From Bradyrhizobium retamae (GTDB taxonomy: Bacteria; Pseudomonadota; Alphaproteobacteria; Rhizobiales; Xanthobacteraceae), in NCBI RefSeq assembly GCF_001440415.1, contig NZ_LLYA01000035.1, positions 1 through 64,000 on the forward strand: DNA of 64,000 nucleotides. The letters run 5' to 3'. The notes beneath the pieces are model-generated. The model was not told the origin of the DNA, searched no databases, and saw nothing but the letters and a program-made list of their open reading frames with translations. The translations under genes and the position numbers were made by a program. Of the stretch, positions 34,993 through 45,108 are shown one piece after another (within the stretch, counting starts at the first letter, position 1; every line of letters starts with the position of its first letter).

Positions 34993-35970
34993 ATGTTCGC
35001 GTTATTGAAGCGGTATCGGCCCGTCGCCGCAGCGGCTCCCCTGATGCTGGCGATGATCGCCACGGCTGCCGCGCAGGCCCCCTACCCGAACCGCAACATC
35101 ACGCTGGTGCTGCCGTTCGCGGCCGGCAGCGGCACCGATACCACCACGCGCATCATTTCGAAGGAGCTCGGCACCGCGCTTGGGGTCGGGATCGTGATCG
35201 AAAATAAGCCGGGCGCCAACGGCTCGCTCGCGGCAAGCCAAGTGGCCCGCTCCGCGCCGGACGGCTACACGCTGATGGTCTCGACCAACACACCGCATTC
35301 GGCAAATCCTTACTTGATGAAAAACATGACCTACGACCCGGTCAAGGACTTCACGCCGATCGCGCGCAGCGGCGACCTCCCGTTCATGCTGGTGATCCAC
35401 CCGGATATTCCGGCGAACTCGGTGGCTGAACTGATTGCGCTGGCGAAGAAAGAGCCGGGCAAATACTCCTATGCCAGCGGCAGCTCGGCTGCGATCGTCT
35501 CCGGCGCAACGTTTGCCCGCCTCGCCGGCGTCGATCTGCTTCACGTCCCCTATAAGAGCTCGCCGCCCGCATTGACCGATCTCATCGCCGGCCGCGTCTC
35601 CATGATGTTCATCGACGTTCCGACCGGCCTGCCTCACGTCAACGCCAAGGCGCTGAAGGCGCTCGCGGTCACCACCAAGCAGCGCTCGGCATTGTTGCCC
35701 GATCTCCCGACCATGAACGACACGGTGAAGGGTTTTGACATCACCTCATGGCAAGGCTATTTCGGCCCCGCCGGCATGCCGAAGGATATCGTGACCAGGC
35801 TGAACGCGGAGATCCGCAAAGTCGTCGAGCGGCCCGATATCAAGAGCCAACTCGCCGAGCGCGGCATGGAGGCGTTCTCGGGTACACCGGAAGAGTTCGA
35901 CACCTTCGTGAAGGAGCAGCTCGTGGTGTGGGAGAAGCTGATCACGGCGGCAGGGATCGAGAAGCAGTAG
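34993..35970 (+). CDS. Bug/TctC-type tricarboxylate-transport binding protein (copy 2)
   Basis: The 325-residue protein has a signal peptide (to about residue 28, ending AAAQ) and the family pattern APYPNRNITLVLPFAAGSGTD, VVIENKPGANGSLAASQVARS in parts (ENKPGANGSLAA), DLLHVPYKSSPPALTDLIAG and SWQGYFGPAGMPKDIV. It is periplasmic and binds an unknown carboxylate. Transport partners are absent nearby. It shares family with 32578-33588 but differs clearly in sequence, so it is not a recent duplicate. A 95-bp palindrome separates it from the convergent chemoreceptor gene. Confidence 0.92.
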   Translation: MFALLKRYRPVAAAAPLMLAMIATAAAQAPYPNRNITLVLPFAAGSGTDTTTRIISKELGTALGVGIVIENKPGANGSLAASQVARSAPDGYTLMVSTNTPHSANPYLMKNMTYDPVKDFTPIARSGDLPFMLVIHPDIPANSVAELIALAKKEPGKYSYASGSSAAIVSGATFARLAGVDLLHVPYKSSPPALTDLIAGRVSMMFIDVPTGLPHVNAKALKALAVTTKQRSALLPDLPTMNDTVKGFDITSWQGYFGPAGMPKDIVTRLNAEIRKVVERPDIKSQLAERGMEAFSGTPEEFDTFVKEQLVVWEKLITAAGIEKQ

Positions 35971-35990
35971 GGGCCGCGCCGCGTAGGTGC

Positions 35991-36085
35991 GTAGGGTGGG
36001 CAAAGGCGCCTTGGCGCCGTGCCCACCATCTATCCGTTGGACTGTCTTTGTGAATGGTGGGCACGCTTCGCTTTGCCCACCCTAC
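35991..36085. repeat. Large palindromic repeat between convergent genes, family C
   Basis: GTAGGGTGGGCAAAG (35991-36005) is perfectly mirrored by CTTTGCCCACCCTAC (36071-36085). A second nested pair, GTGCCCACCAT and ATGGTGGGCAC, lies inside. It could act as a bidirectional terminator for the Bug and chemoreceptor genes. Confidence 0.88.
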
Positions 36086-36104
36086 AATTCTACATATCCT
36101 GGCC

Positions 36105-37790
36105 TTACGCCACGCGCACCTTGCCCAAGAACTCATCCACCGCGCTGCGCAGCATGCCGGACTGGGTGTCGAGTTCACGGGCGCTCGCCAGCACTTCGGA
36201 TGCTGCCTTGCCGGTTGCGGCTGCCGCTGTGCTGACGCCGCCGATATGAGCCGAGATCTCGTTCGATCCGGCCGCCACCGACTGAATGTTGCGGGCGATT
36301 TCGCGGGTGGCGCCGCCCTGCTGCTCGACGGCGGTCGAGATCGAGACGGTGATCTCGCTCATCTGCGCGATGGTCTCGGTGATGCCGCCGATCGAGGCCA
36401 CGGCTTCGCTGGTGGACGCCTGCATGGCCGCGACCTGCGAGGAGATTTCCTCGGTCGCTTTCGCGGTCTGGTTGGCGAGCGCCTTCACTTCCGACGCCAC
36501 TACCGCAAAGCCGCGCCCGGAATCGCCGGCGCGCGCCGCTTCGATAGTGGCGTTCAGCGCGAGCAGATTGGTTTGGGCTGCGATCGAGTGGATCAGCTTG
36601 ACCACCTCGCCGATCTTCTCGGCGCCGGTCGAGAGCGCGCCGACGGTGGCGTTGGTACGCTCGGCGTCGCTGACCGCCTTGGCGGCGATCTCGCTGGAGC
36701 GAGTCACCTGGCGGGAAATCTCGGTGACGGAGCTGGAGAGCTCTTCGGCGGCGGATGCCACCGTGCCGACATTGTCGGACGAACGCTGCGACGCCGCGCC
36801 GACGGTCGCCGCGCGTGCGCTGGCGTCGCTGGCGGTCGTGGTCATGGATTGCGCCGTGCTCTGCATGCCGGCGGCCGCCGTCGAAACCGAGCGGACGATG
36901 CCGGTCACGCTGCGTTCGAAGTCGCTGGCGATACTTTCCATCGCCGCCCGCCGTTCGGCCTCGGCGCGCGCCTGCACCTCGGCTTCCTTCTGCTCGAGCC
37001 CGCGGATTCGAACCGCGTTGTCCTTGAAGATCTGCACGGTCGCGGCCATCGCGCCGATCTCGTCGCCGCGGCCGATGCCGGGAATTTCGCCGTCGAGCCG
37101 GCCCTCGGCGAGGTCCTGCATGCGGGCGCCGAGCTGACCGAGCGGCTTCGAGATACTGCGGCCGATCATCCAGGCGATGCTGCCCGCAACCAGCGCGATG
37201 CCGAGAATGGCAAGCCCGAGCACCGCCGCGATCGGCTTCATCTTGGCGTCGAGGTCGTCGAGATAGGCGCCGGTGCCGACGAACATGTTCCAGCCCGGGA
37301 TCGGAACCGCGTAGGAGAATTTGCGGATCAACTCGTCTTGTCCGGGTTTGCGGAATTCATAGCGGAGCATGATTTCGCCGTTCGCCGCGATGCCGTCGCG
37401 CAGTTCGCGCACTAGCTTTCGGCCACCGGTGTCGATATCCATACGGTTCTGGCCGATCTGGCTGGGAACCGGGGCCAGCACGGCGACGCCATCCATGGTG
37501 TAGGCGAATACGTAACCGTTGCCGTTGTCGAAGGTCAGCGTATTGCCGCGCTTGCTGAACTCGGCAATCGCGGCCTCCTTGGTCATCTGGCCGGCGGCAA
37601 CCTGCTTCTGCAGGCCGAGTGCCATGTTGCGCGCCATGTCGACGATCGCCTTGGTCTGCTCGATCCGCGCATTGACCATTTCACGCTGCATCAAATAGCC
37701 CGCGAGCACACCGGCGACGCAGAGGCCGAGCAGGGTCACGCCCACCAAAATGCCGAGCTTGGGTGTGATCTTGAGATTGGTCAGCTTCAC
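36105..37790 (-). CDS. Methyl-accepting chemotaxis protein with Cache sensor
   Basis: From the GTG at 37790, directly after GGAGATCCCC, the protein is 561 residues. It has a first membrane helix ([21 protein letters not shown]) and a periplasmic single-Cache region ([36 protein letters not shown]). A second helix follows ([20 protein letters not shown]), then HAMP. The cytoplasmic signalling domain has the tip [34 protein letters not shown] in parts ([20 protein letters not shown]). It would steer flagellar motility through CheA/CheW encoded elsewhere. The ligand is unknown; single-Cache domains often bind small carboxylates, which would suit the Bug gene next door. Confidence 0.93.
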   Translation of the reverse strand: MKLTNLKITPKLGILVGVTLLGLCVAGVLAGYLMQREMVNARIEQTKAIVDMARNMALGLQKQVAAGQMTKEAAIAEFSKRGNTLTFDNGNGYVFAYTMDGVAVLAPVPSQIGQNRMDIDTGGRKLVRELRDGIAANGEIMLRYEFRKPGQDELIRKFSYAVPIPGWNMFVGTGAYLDDLDAKMKPIAAVLGLAILGIALVAGSIAWMIGRSISKPLGQLGARMQDLAEGRLDGEIPGIGRGDEIGAMAATVQIFKDNAVRIRGLEQKEAEVQARAEAERRAAMESIASDFERSVTGIVRSVSTAAAGMQSTAQSMTTTASDASARAATVGAASQRSSDNVGTVASAAEELSSSVTEISRQVTRSSEIAAKAVSDAERTNATVGALSTGAEKIGEVVKLIHSIAAQTNLLALNATIEAARAGDSGRGFAVVASEVKALANQTAKATEEISSQVAAMQASTSEAVASIGGITETIAQMSEITVSISTAVEQQGGATREIARNIQSVAAGSNEISAHIGGVSTAAAATGKAASEVLASARELDTQSGMLRSAVDEFLGKVRVA

Positions 37791-38042
37791 GGGGATCTCC
37801 GGAAATAGGCGCGTGGCACGCGATTGGCCGATTGATTCGGCGCACAATATCGTGAGACCCTTTAGCGCTTTGTTACGAAGGCCAGCGGAAATCCCGCAGA
37901 AAACCGCGCTGCCGATCAAGCAGCAACCGGTGATTGTAGCAGAAGCAAGTCAAGTCGCGTAAAAGGTGAAAGTACGTCAACGATGAAGTGGCGGCGCCCG
38001 CCGCCTCAAACCAACACCGAAAAATAAAATCGGGAGCAGGAA

Positions 38043-39086
38043 ATGCCGAAATTCAGGGTGGTGACGCCGAAGGGCGCGAGCTTCACGGTCGCCGGCGGCG
38101 GCTATGACTATGAGAAGGAAGCGCTCGATCCGATCGGGGCCGAAATCATCGAGGCGCCGGCCAACGAGGCGGAATTCATCGCCGCCGCAAAAACCGCAGA
38201 CGCGATCTACGCCAAGGGCATGCCGATTACCAAAGCCGTCATTGACGCGCTCGAAAATTGCAAGGTGATCACGCTCGGCAGCGTCGGCGTCGACAGTGTC
38301 GACGTCAAGGCCGCCACCGCCCGCGGCATTCCCGTCACCAACATTCCCGACACCTTCATCGAGGAAGTCGCCGACCATGCCATGATGCTGCTGCTGGCGG
38401 GCTTTCGGCGGCTGGTCGAGCAGGACAAGATGGCGCGCACCGGCCGCTGGTCGGAGGGCCGGCCTGCGCTGTTGAAGATCCCGCGGCTGATGGGCCAGAC
38501 GCTCGGCTTCATCTCGTTCGGCCGGGTGGCGCGCGCCGTCGCCAAGCGCGCCGCGCCCTTCGGCCTGCGCATGATGGCCTATGACCCGTTCATCCAGGAA
38601 ACGCTGATGTACGACCACGGCGTGATCCCGGCGACGCTGTCGGAGGTGCTGCAACAGTCGGACTTCGTCTCGATGCATGCGCCGGCCCGGCCCGAGGTGC
38701 ACCACATGCTGACCGAGAAGCATTTCCGCCAGATGAAAAATTCCGCCATCTTCATCAATACCGGCCGCGGCGCCACGGTGGACGAGGAAGCGCTGATCAA
38801 GGCGTTGCAGGAGGGCTGGATCGCGCACGCCGCCCTCGACGTGCTGGAAAAGGAGCCGCCGTCGCACAACAATCCGATACTTTCGATGGAAAACGTCACC
38901 CTGACCGCCCATGTGGCGTCGGCATCGGCACGTTTTGACGAGGCGCGCAAGCGCCGCGTAGGCTACGAATTGTCACTGGTCCTGTCCGGCATGTGGCCGG
39001 TAAGCTGTGTCAATCCGTCGGTACTGCAAAACACCTCGCTCCGCCGCTGGCAACCCGTCAGCATGGATCGCGGTCCGAACAGCTAG
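38043..39086 (+). CDS. CtBP-like D-isomer-specific 2-hydroxyacid dehydrogenase
   Basis: The 347-residue protein fits the NAD-dependent 2-hydroxyacid dehydrogenase family: LGSVGVDSVDVKAATARGIPV, VADHAMMLLLAGFRRL, catalytic Arg in NTGRGATVDEEAL, then the Glu of ALDVLEKEPP and the His of LTAHVASAS. The Rossmann fingerprint reads GFISFGRVARAV where family members usually have VGFGRIGRAV, so two of the three glycines are replaced by Ser and Ala. A strong ribosome site (GGGAGCAGGAA) precedes ATG. It lies 74 bases before the ABC binding-protein gene and probably oxidises or reduces a product of the imported compound. Confidence 0.88.
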   Translation: MPKFRVVTPKGASFTVAGGGYDYEKEALDPIGAEIIEAPANEAEFIAAAKTADAIYAKGMPITKAVIDALENCKVITLGSVGVDSVDVKAATARGIPVTNIPDTFIEEVADHAMMLLLAGFRRLVEQDKMARTGRWSEGRPALLKIPRLMGQTLGFISFGRVARAVAKRAAPFGLRMMAYDPFIQETLMYDHGVIPATLSEVLQQSDFVSMHAPARPEVHHMLTEKHFRQMKNSAIFINTGRGATVDEEALIKALQEGWIAHAALDVLEKEPPSHNNPILSMENVTLTAHVASASARFDEARKRRVGYELSLVLSGMWPVSCVNPSVLQNTSLRRWQPVSMDRGPNS

Positions 39087-39160
39087 CGCCGGCAAAGAAG
39101 CGTTTCGAACGACAGGTTAACCGGCGATTCAACGCCGGGAACCGATACAGGGAGAGCACC

Positions 39161-40507
39161 ATGAGGAACGACATCACCCGTCGCGATGCGTTGGCTTTGG
39201 GCGCCTCGGCAGCGGCTCTGGCCGTGACCGGCGCTTCGGCGCAGACCACATCGCCAATTAAAGCCGCCGACGTCCCGCCCCCCAAATTCGCAATCGAAAA
39301 AGGCGCGTCCCTGCGCATGCTGCGCCCGGTGCGCTTCGTGCAAGCCGACGAGGACGTGTTCCGCGCCAACGCGGCCAAATTCACCAAGGAGACCGGCATC
39401 GAGGTCAAGGTCGACTTCGTCGGCTGGGAAGACATCAGCCAGCAGACCGCGGTGACCTCGAACTCCGGCGCCGGCCCGGATATCATCATCGGCTTCTCCG
39501 ATGCGCCGCACATCTATGTCGACAAGCTGGTCGAACTGAACGACGTCACCGATTATCTCGGCAAGCGCTACGGCGGCTGGCTGCCGCTGGCGCAGACGTA
39601 CGGCAAGCGCAGCAAGAGCGACAAATGGATCGGATTGCCGTTCGGCGCCACTGCCGGCCCGCTGATCTACCGCAAGTCAGTGTTGAAATCGATCGGCTAC
39701 GACAAGGTCCCGGAAGATCATGCCGGAATTCTGGACCTCTGCCAGAAGCTGCACAAGGCCGGCAAGCCGGCCGGCTTCGCGCTGGGCAATGCCAAGGGCG
39801 ACGGCAACGGTTTTGCCAACTGGGCGCTGTGGTCGCACAACGCTTCGCTGCTCGATGAAGAGGGTAACATCATCATCAACAGCAAGGAGACCATCGAAGC
39901 GCTGAAGTGGGTCAAGGCAATATACCCGACCTTCATCGCCGGCACGTCGTCGTGGAACGACGTCAGCAACAACCGCGCCTACTCCTCGCAGGAAATCTCG
40001 CTGACCGCCAACGGCGTCTCGCTGTACTTCTCGCTGAAGAACGACCCGGCGACCAAGGCAATTGCCGAGGACAGCGAGCATCAACTGCTGCCGAAGGGCC
40101 TCGCCAAGGTCTCGCCGATGGCCGGCCTGACGCTGAACGCGATGCTGTTCAAGCACAGCCCCTATCCCAATGCCGCAAAGGCGTTCCTGCAATTCATGAT
40201 GGAAAAGGAACAGTACGAGCCGTGGCTCAACGCCAACTCCGGCTACTGGTCGCAGCCGCTTGCCGCCTATGCCGACGCCGCGGTCTGGTCCAGCGACCCC
40301 AAGGTCTCGATCTTCAAGAACACGATGCAGAGCACCTACTACGATGGCTACAAGGGGCCGATTTCGACCGCAACCGGTGCGGTCAGCGCCGACTACGTGC
40401 TGATCCAGATGTGCGCCGCGGTCGCGACAGGTGCCCAGACGCCGGAGGCCGCCGCCGCGGAGGCGGAGCAGCGTGCGAAGCGGTACTTCCGGCGCCAGGG
40501 CCGGTAA
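39161..40507 (+). CDS. Sugar-type ABC transporter substrate-binding protein (Tat-exported)
   Basis: The 448-residue protein starts at ATG 39161 after CAGGGAGAGCACC. It has a twin-arginine signal (ITRRDALALGASAAALAVTG) and a family-1 extracellular solute-binding fold: FTKETGIEVKVDFVGWEDIS, GAGPDIIIGFSDAPHIYVDK, WIGLPFGATAGPLIYRKSV and GNGFANWALWSHNASLLDEE in parts. It binds a sugar or polyol in the periplasm. The two permeases follow, separated by a palindromic repeat. The dehydrogenase upstream suggests an acidic sugar or polyol substrate, which is inference. Confidence 0.92.
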   Translation: MRNDITRRDALALGASAAALAVTGASAQTTSPIKAADVPPPKFAIEKGASLRMLRPVRFVQADEDVFRANAAKFTKETGIEVKVDFVGWEDISQQTAVTSNSGAGPDIIIGFSDAPHIYVDKLVELNDVTDYLGKRYGGWLPLAQTYGKRSKSDKWIGLPFGATAGPLIYRKSVLKSIGYDKVPEDHAGILDLCQKLHKAGKPAGFALGNAKGDGNGFANWALWSHNASLLDEEGNIIINSKETIEALKWVKAIYPTFIAGTSSWNDVSNNRAYSSQEISLTANGVSLYFSLKNDPATKAIAEDSEHQLLPKGLAKVSPMAGLTLNAMLFKHSPYPNAAKAFLQFMMEKEQYEPWLNANSGYWSQPLAAYADAAVWSSDPKVSIFKNTMQSTYYDGYKGPISTATGAVSADYVLIQMCAAVATGAQTPEAAAAEAEQRAKRYFRRQGR

Positions 40508-40534
40508 GCCGCAGAACCGTAGATCCTGATTAAC

Positions 40535-40617
40535 CGTCATTGCGAGCGAAGCGAAGCAATCCATAGCGCCACAAAGGAAGAATGGATTGCTTCGTCGCTT
40601 CGCTCCTCGCAATGACG
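40535..40617. repeat. Palindromic repeat, family A (copy 2), between binding-protein and permease genes
   Basis: The left arm starts at 40535 with CGTCATTGCGAGCGAAGCGA. The right arm, 40584-40617, is its inverse and ends CGCAATGACG. The arms match copy 1 at 213-298 almost base for base, while the 21-base centre differs. It fills most of the gap between the two ABC genes. Confidence 0.9.
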
Positions 40618-40635
40618 ACGGTGGATAAACATTCA

Positions 40636-41592
40636 ATGTCCGTAACTACTCTACCATCGCGCGGCGTGGCGCTCCGGCAACCGAACTGGATCGCGCGCTT
40701 GTTCGACTACAAGCCGTTCCTGATCGTGATGTGCCTTGCGCCGGCGATCGGGCTGCTGACGGTGTTCCTCACCTACCCGCTCGGCCTCGGCGTCTGGCTT
40801 GCCTTCACCGACACCACGATCGGCCAGCGCGGGATCTTCATTGGCCTGGAGAACTTTCAGTACCTGTGGACCGATCCCTTGTGGTGGGGCGCGGTGTTCT
40901 ACAGCGTGTTCTACACGGCGATCGCGACCTTCGGGAAATTCGCGCTCGGCTTCTGGCTGGCGCTCCTGCTCAACAACCACTTCCCGCTCAAGAGCCTGTT
41001 GCGCGCCATCGTGCTGTTGCCGTGGATCGTGCCGACGGTGCTGTCGGCGCTGGCGTTCTGGTGGATCTACGATCCGCAGTTCTCGATCATCTCCTATCTC
41101 CTGGTCGATGTGCTGCACATCCGCTCGACCAACATCGACTTCCTCGGCACGCCGTGGCCGGCGCGCTTCTCGCTGATCGCCGCCAACATCTGGCGCGGCA
41201 TTCCGTTCGTGGCGATCTCGCTCCTGGCGGGCCTGCAGACCATCTCACCCTCACTCTATGAAGCCGCGATGCTGGACGGCGCCACCGCCTGGCAGCGCTT
41301 CCGCTACATCACCCTTCCGATGATGATGCCGATTCTGGCGATCGTGATGACGTTCTCGATCATCTTCACTTTTACCGACTTCCAGCTCGTCTATGCCATC
41401 ACCCGCGGCGGTCCGGTCAATTCCACGCACCTGCTGGCGACGCTGGCGTTCCAGCGCGGCATCGCCGGCGGCGAGCTTGGCGAGGGTGCAGCGATCGCGG
41501 TCTCGATGATCCCGTTCCTCGTGTTCGCGACGTTGTTCAGCTACTTCGGCCTGGCGCGCCGCAAATGGCAGCAGGGAGAAGCCAATGACTGA
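40636..41592 (+). CDS. Sugar-type ABC transporter permease (MalF-like)
   Basis: From ATG 40636 the protein is 318 residues with about six to seven membrane helices. It carries the EAA-loop that contacts the ATPase (SPSLYEAAMLDGATAWQRFRY, then ITLPMMMPIL). An ATG at 40582 inside the repeat would add 18 residues, but those only reflect the repeat sequence. The ribosome site is weak. The product sits in the inner membrane with the second permease, whose gene overlaps this one by eight bases. No ATP-binding subunit gene is present within this cluster. Confidence 0.9.
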   Translation: MSVTTLPSRGVALRQPNWIARLFDYKPFLIVMCLAPAIGLLTVFLTYPLGLGVWLAFTDTTIGQRGIFIGLENFQYLWTDPLWWGAVFYSVFYTAIATFGKFALGFWLALLLNNHFPLKSLLRAIVLLPWIVPTVLSALAFWWIYDPQFSIISYLLVDVLHIRSTNIDFLGTPWPARFSLIAANIWRGIPFVAISLLAGLQTISPSLYEAAMLDGATAWQRFRYITLPMMMPILAIVMTFSIIFTFTDFQLVYAITRGGPVNSTHLLATLAFQRGIAGGELGEGAAIAVSMIPFLVFATLFSYFGLARRKWQQGEAND

Positions 41593-42481
41593 CGTAGCTG
41601 CCCAATCCACCAACGCCGCCAGCGCCACGCCGGACACCATGGCGTGGGATTCGCGCGCGCGGCGGGTGATGATGATCTACCTGCCGCTGGCCTGCTTCGT
41701 GCTGATCCTGCTGTTCCCGTTCTACTGGATGGCGATCACCTCGTTCAAGCCGAACGCGGAGCTGTTGAACTACAAGCAGCACAATCCGTTCTGGATCTCC
41801 TCGCCGACGCTGGCGCACATCAAGCATCTCTTGTTCGACACCGCCTATCCGACCTGGCTCAAGACCACGATGTTCGTGGCGATCGGCTCTACCTTCCTGT
41901 CGCTGTTCGCTTCGACGCTCGCAGCTTACGCGATCGAGCGCTTGCGCTTCCGCGGCAGCCCCTATGTGGGCCTGGGGATCTATCTCGCCTATCTGGTGCC
42001 GCCCTCGATTCTGTTCATTCCGCTAGCGACCGTGATCGTGCAGTTCGGACTGTTCGACTCGCCGATGGCGCTGATCCTGGTGTATCCGACCTTCCTGGTG
42101 CCGTTCTGCACCTGGCTATTGATCGGCTATTTCAAGTCGATCCCCTATGAGCTCGAGGAATGCGCGCTGGTCGACGGCGCCACCAGGCTGCAAATCCTGC
42201 GCCGGATCACGCTGCCGCTCGCCGTGCCCGGGCTGATCTCGGCCGGCATCTTCTCCTTCACGCTATCGTGGAACGAGTTCATCTACGCACTCGCCTTCAT
42301 CCAGAGCGGCGCCAACAAGACGGTGCCGGTCGCGATCCTGACCGAACTCGTCACCGGCGACGTCTACCAGTGGGGCGCGCTGATGGCCGGCTCGCTGCTC
42401 GGCTCGCTGCCGGTCGCGTTGTTTTATTCGCTATTCGTGGATTACTACGTGTCGTCACTGACCGGCGCGGTGAAGGAGTAA
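41585..42481 (+). CDS. Sugar-type ABC transporter permease (MalG-like)
   Basis: The 298-residue protein has about six membrane helices (MMIYLPLACFVLILLFPFYW opens) and the EAA-loop IPYELEECALVDGATRLQIL, followed by RRITLPLAVPGLISAGIF. This is the second half of the heterodimeric channel. Its stop codon abuts the tonB stop on the other strand with no base between them. The missing ATPase is presumably a shared MsmK/UgpC-type protein encoded elsewhere. Confidence 0.92.
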   Translation: MTDVAAQSTNAASATPDTMAWDSRARRVMMIYLPLACFVLILLFPFYWMAITSFKPNAELLNYKQHNPFWISSPTLAHIKHLLFDTAYPTWLKTTMFVAIGSTFLSLFASTLAAYAIERLRFRGSPYVGLGIYLAYLVPPSILFIPLATVIVQFGLFDSPMALILVYPTFLVPFCTWLLIGYFKSIPYELEECALVDGATRLQILRRITLPLAVPGLISAGIFSFTLSWNEFIYALAFIQSGANKTVPVAILTELVTGDVYQWGALMAGSLLGSLPVALFYSLFVDYYVSSLTGAVKE

Positions 42482-43315
42482 CTAGCGAAGCCCAAACGAC
42501 ACCGGCATGGTGAAGCTCATCGAAGCCTGCTTCATGTCGGGCGGAAACGGCGGGAATGGTTGCGCCCGACGAAGCGTCGCCAGACTCTCCGCGTCGAGCG
42601 CCGCATGGCCGGTTGATCCAACCAATTTGCTCGCCGTCACCTGACCGCTGCGACTCAGGGTGAAATTCACCCGGCCTACGCCCTGTTTGCCGGTGGCCTT
42701 GGCCTCCGGCGGATATTGCTTGAAGCGACGCAGGTGGGCGAGGACGAGCTGGTTGTAGGAAGCAACGGCCGCTGCTGACGCGCCAGAGCTGACCGCCGAC
42801 GCAGCCGGTGCCTGACGCTCGGCCCGAGGGGAAGCCGTTGTGCGCGGCGCGGGCGGAGCCTCCGCCGGCTTCTTTGCCTCCGCACGCACTACCTTTGGCT
42901 TTACCGGCGCTGGCTTTTTCTCGAGCTCGACCTTGGCGGGCTCGGGCTTCGGCGGGGTCGGCTCGGTCTTCTGCTCCGGCGGGGCGACGACCTCCGGTTT
43001 CTCCTGTGGCGGTGTCGGCGCAATCTGTTCCGGCACGACCTCCTGCTGCACCGCCTCGGGCGGGGGCGACGCGTCGGCCTGCTGCATCACCGGTCCCGGT
43101 GCGAGATCCATCGGTGTCGGCTGCGGCGCGGAAGAGACCGGCGCCATGTCGACCATGATCGCCGGCATCGAGACGCCGGGCGTGGGCCGCTGCGTCGCCC
43201 AGTTCACCGCCAATGCGATCAGCGCGACATGCGCCGCCGCGATCGCAAACGCCGATGCGCCCCAGCGCCGGACGCCGGCCTGGTCGGAGATATCATGCAG
43301 CGCGAACGCGTTCAT
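42482..43315 (-). CDS. tonB: TonB-family energy transducer
   Basis: TonB carries proton-motive energy from ExbB-ExbD to outer-membrane receptors. The 277-residue protein has an N-terminal membrane helix (ASAFAIAAAHVALIALAVNW), a long Pro/Glu/Lys-rich periplasm-spanning stretch (PTPPKPEPAKVELEKKPAPV and similar) and a C-terminal TonB fold (HLRRFKQYPPEAKATGKQGV, VNFTLSRSGQVTASKLVGSTG). It ends in SFGLR. It lies five bases after exbD in the haem operon and very probably serves HmuR. Confidence 0.93.
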   Translation of the reverse strand: MNAFALHDISDQAGVRRWGASAFAIAAAHVALIALAVNWATQRPTPGVSMPAIMVDMAPVSSAPQPTPMDLAPGPVMQQADASPPPEAVQQEVVPEQIAPTPPQEKPEVVAPPEQKTEPTPPKPEPAKVELEKKPAPVKPKVVRAEAKKPAEAPPAPRTTASPRAERQAPAASAVSSGASAAAVASYNQLVLAHLRRFKQYPPEAKATGKQGVGRVNFTLSRSGQVTASKLVGSTGHAALDAESLATLRRAQPFPPFPPDMKQASMSFTMPVSFGLR

Positions 43316-43320
43316 GGTGC

Positions 43321-43761
43321 TTAGCTTCGGCCGTCGAGGCCGACCAGCGCGATCTTGAGATAGCCGGCGTTGCGCAAGAGGTTCATCACCTCCATAAGGT
43401 CGCCATAGCTGACGGCCTTGTCGGCGCGCAGAAAGATGCGCTCGTCCTTTTTCCCCTGCGTGGCGCTATCGAGCGTGGAGGTCAGCGCATCTCGCGCAAT
43501 GACGTCCTCGCCAACCGCAACCGACAGGTCCGGCCTCACGGTGACGAACACCGGCTTGTCCGGGCGCGGCGACGGCTCGACCGCACTCGCCGGGAGATCG
43601 ACGCCGAGATCGACGGTTGCAAGCGGAGCGGCAACCATGAAGATGATCAGCAGCACCAGCATCACGTCGATGAACGGCGTGACGTTGATCTCGTGATTCT
43701 CGACAAGATCGTCGCCGCCGCGCGCGCGTCCGCCGACAACATGTCCGAGCTTCGCGCCCAT
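43321..43761 (-). CDS. exbD: ExbD biopolymer transport protein
   Basis: ExbD forms the proton channel of the TonB motor together with ExbB. The 146-residue protein has the cytoplasmic start HEINVTPFIDVMLVLLIIFMV, written here in part as NVTPFIDVMLVLLIIFM. The Asp in FIDVML is the essential proton-carrying residue. The periplasmic domain has VFVTVRPDLSVAVGEDVIAR and VSYGDLMEVMNLLRNAGYLKI. The gene starts three bases after exbB and ends five before tonB, so the three are stoichiometrically coupled. Confidence 0.94.
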   Translation of the reverse strand: MGAKLGHVVGGRARGGDDLVENHEINVTPFIDVMLVLLIIFMVAAPLATVDLGVDLPASAVEPSPRPDKPVFVTVRPDLSVAVGEDVIARDALTSTLDSATQGKKDERIFLRADKAVSYGDLMEVMNLLRNAGYLKIALVGLDGRS

Positions 43762-43764
43762 TGG

Positions 43765-44550
<786 letters not shown>

Positions 44551-44581
44551 GATCGCCTCCCGGGCTGACAATGCGGATCGG

Positions 44582-45097
44582 TTACGCCGCGCGGGCGGGC
44601 GCGATCCTTTCCGCCAACGCATGAAAGCGCTGCAACTGGTCGCTGCGCAGCGCGCGCTGCTCGTCGCGGCCGACAAACACCTTGAACATGATGCCACCGT
44701 CGACGTTGATGAACGCGATGAAGGCCGACGACTTGCCCATGAAGGGCCGCTCGACAAAAGCGATGGCTCCGCAGCGCTCGTGCCGGAGGTGGCCGTGCAG
44801 TCCCTTCGGCTGCATCAGGTTGAAGTAACCGCGGCCGATCTCGCCGGCGGGGACGGCGCCGGTGAACTCGAAGATCGCATCGTCGGTGTGGACGATCAGC
44901 GTCACCTCGCCCCATTGCGCGACGTCATTCATCGCGGCGGCGAACTCACCGCCGGGGCCGAGGCGCACCATCGTGTCCGGCAGCGCCTCGAGCACGGCGC
45001 GCGGCGTGACCTTGCGCTCCCGCGCCACGTCCTCGATCACCGCACCGGGATTCTCCGCCATATGCGCCTTGAGATCGGCAAGGTCCGTGCTCAGCAT
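44582..45097 (-). CDS. hutX: Cytosolic haem-utilisation carrier protein HutX
   Basis: HutX/HuvX proteins bind imported haem in the cytoplasm and hand it to degrading enzymes. The 171-residue product starts MLSTDLADLKAHMAENPGAV and has the family patterns LPDTMVRLGPGGEFAAAMND, WGEVTLIVHTDDAIFEFTG and FNLMQPKGLHGHLRHERCGA, ending FHALAERIAPA. A haem-contacting Tyr/His region is present around YFNLMQ. It is 11 bases from the haem monooxygenase gene and 31 from exbB, consistent with one transcript. Confidence 0.9.
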   Translation of the reverse strand: MLSTDLADLKAHMAENPGAVIEDVARERKVTPRAVLEALPDTMVRLGPGGEFAAAMNDVAQWGEVTLIVHTDDAIFEFTGAVPAGEIGRGYFNLMQPKGLHGHLRHERCGAIAFVERPFMGKSSAFIAFINVDGGIMFKVFVGRDEQRALRSDQLQRFHALAERIAPARAA

Positions 45098-45108
45098 CGC
45101 AGCCTCCC

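Noticed and set aside
36054..37415. 453-codon plus-strand frame opposite the chemoreceptor gene
   Set aside because: Gly/Arg/Asp-rich shadow of a gene with strong domain evidence on the other strand.
40582..40635. N-terminal extension of the first ABC permease from ATG 40582
   Set aside because: The added residues are only the translated right arm of the family A repeat, which also occurs untranslated at 265-298.
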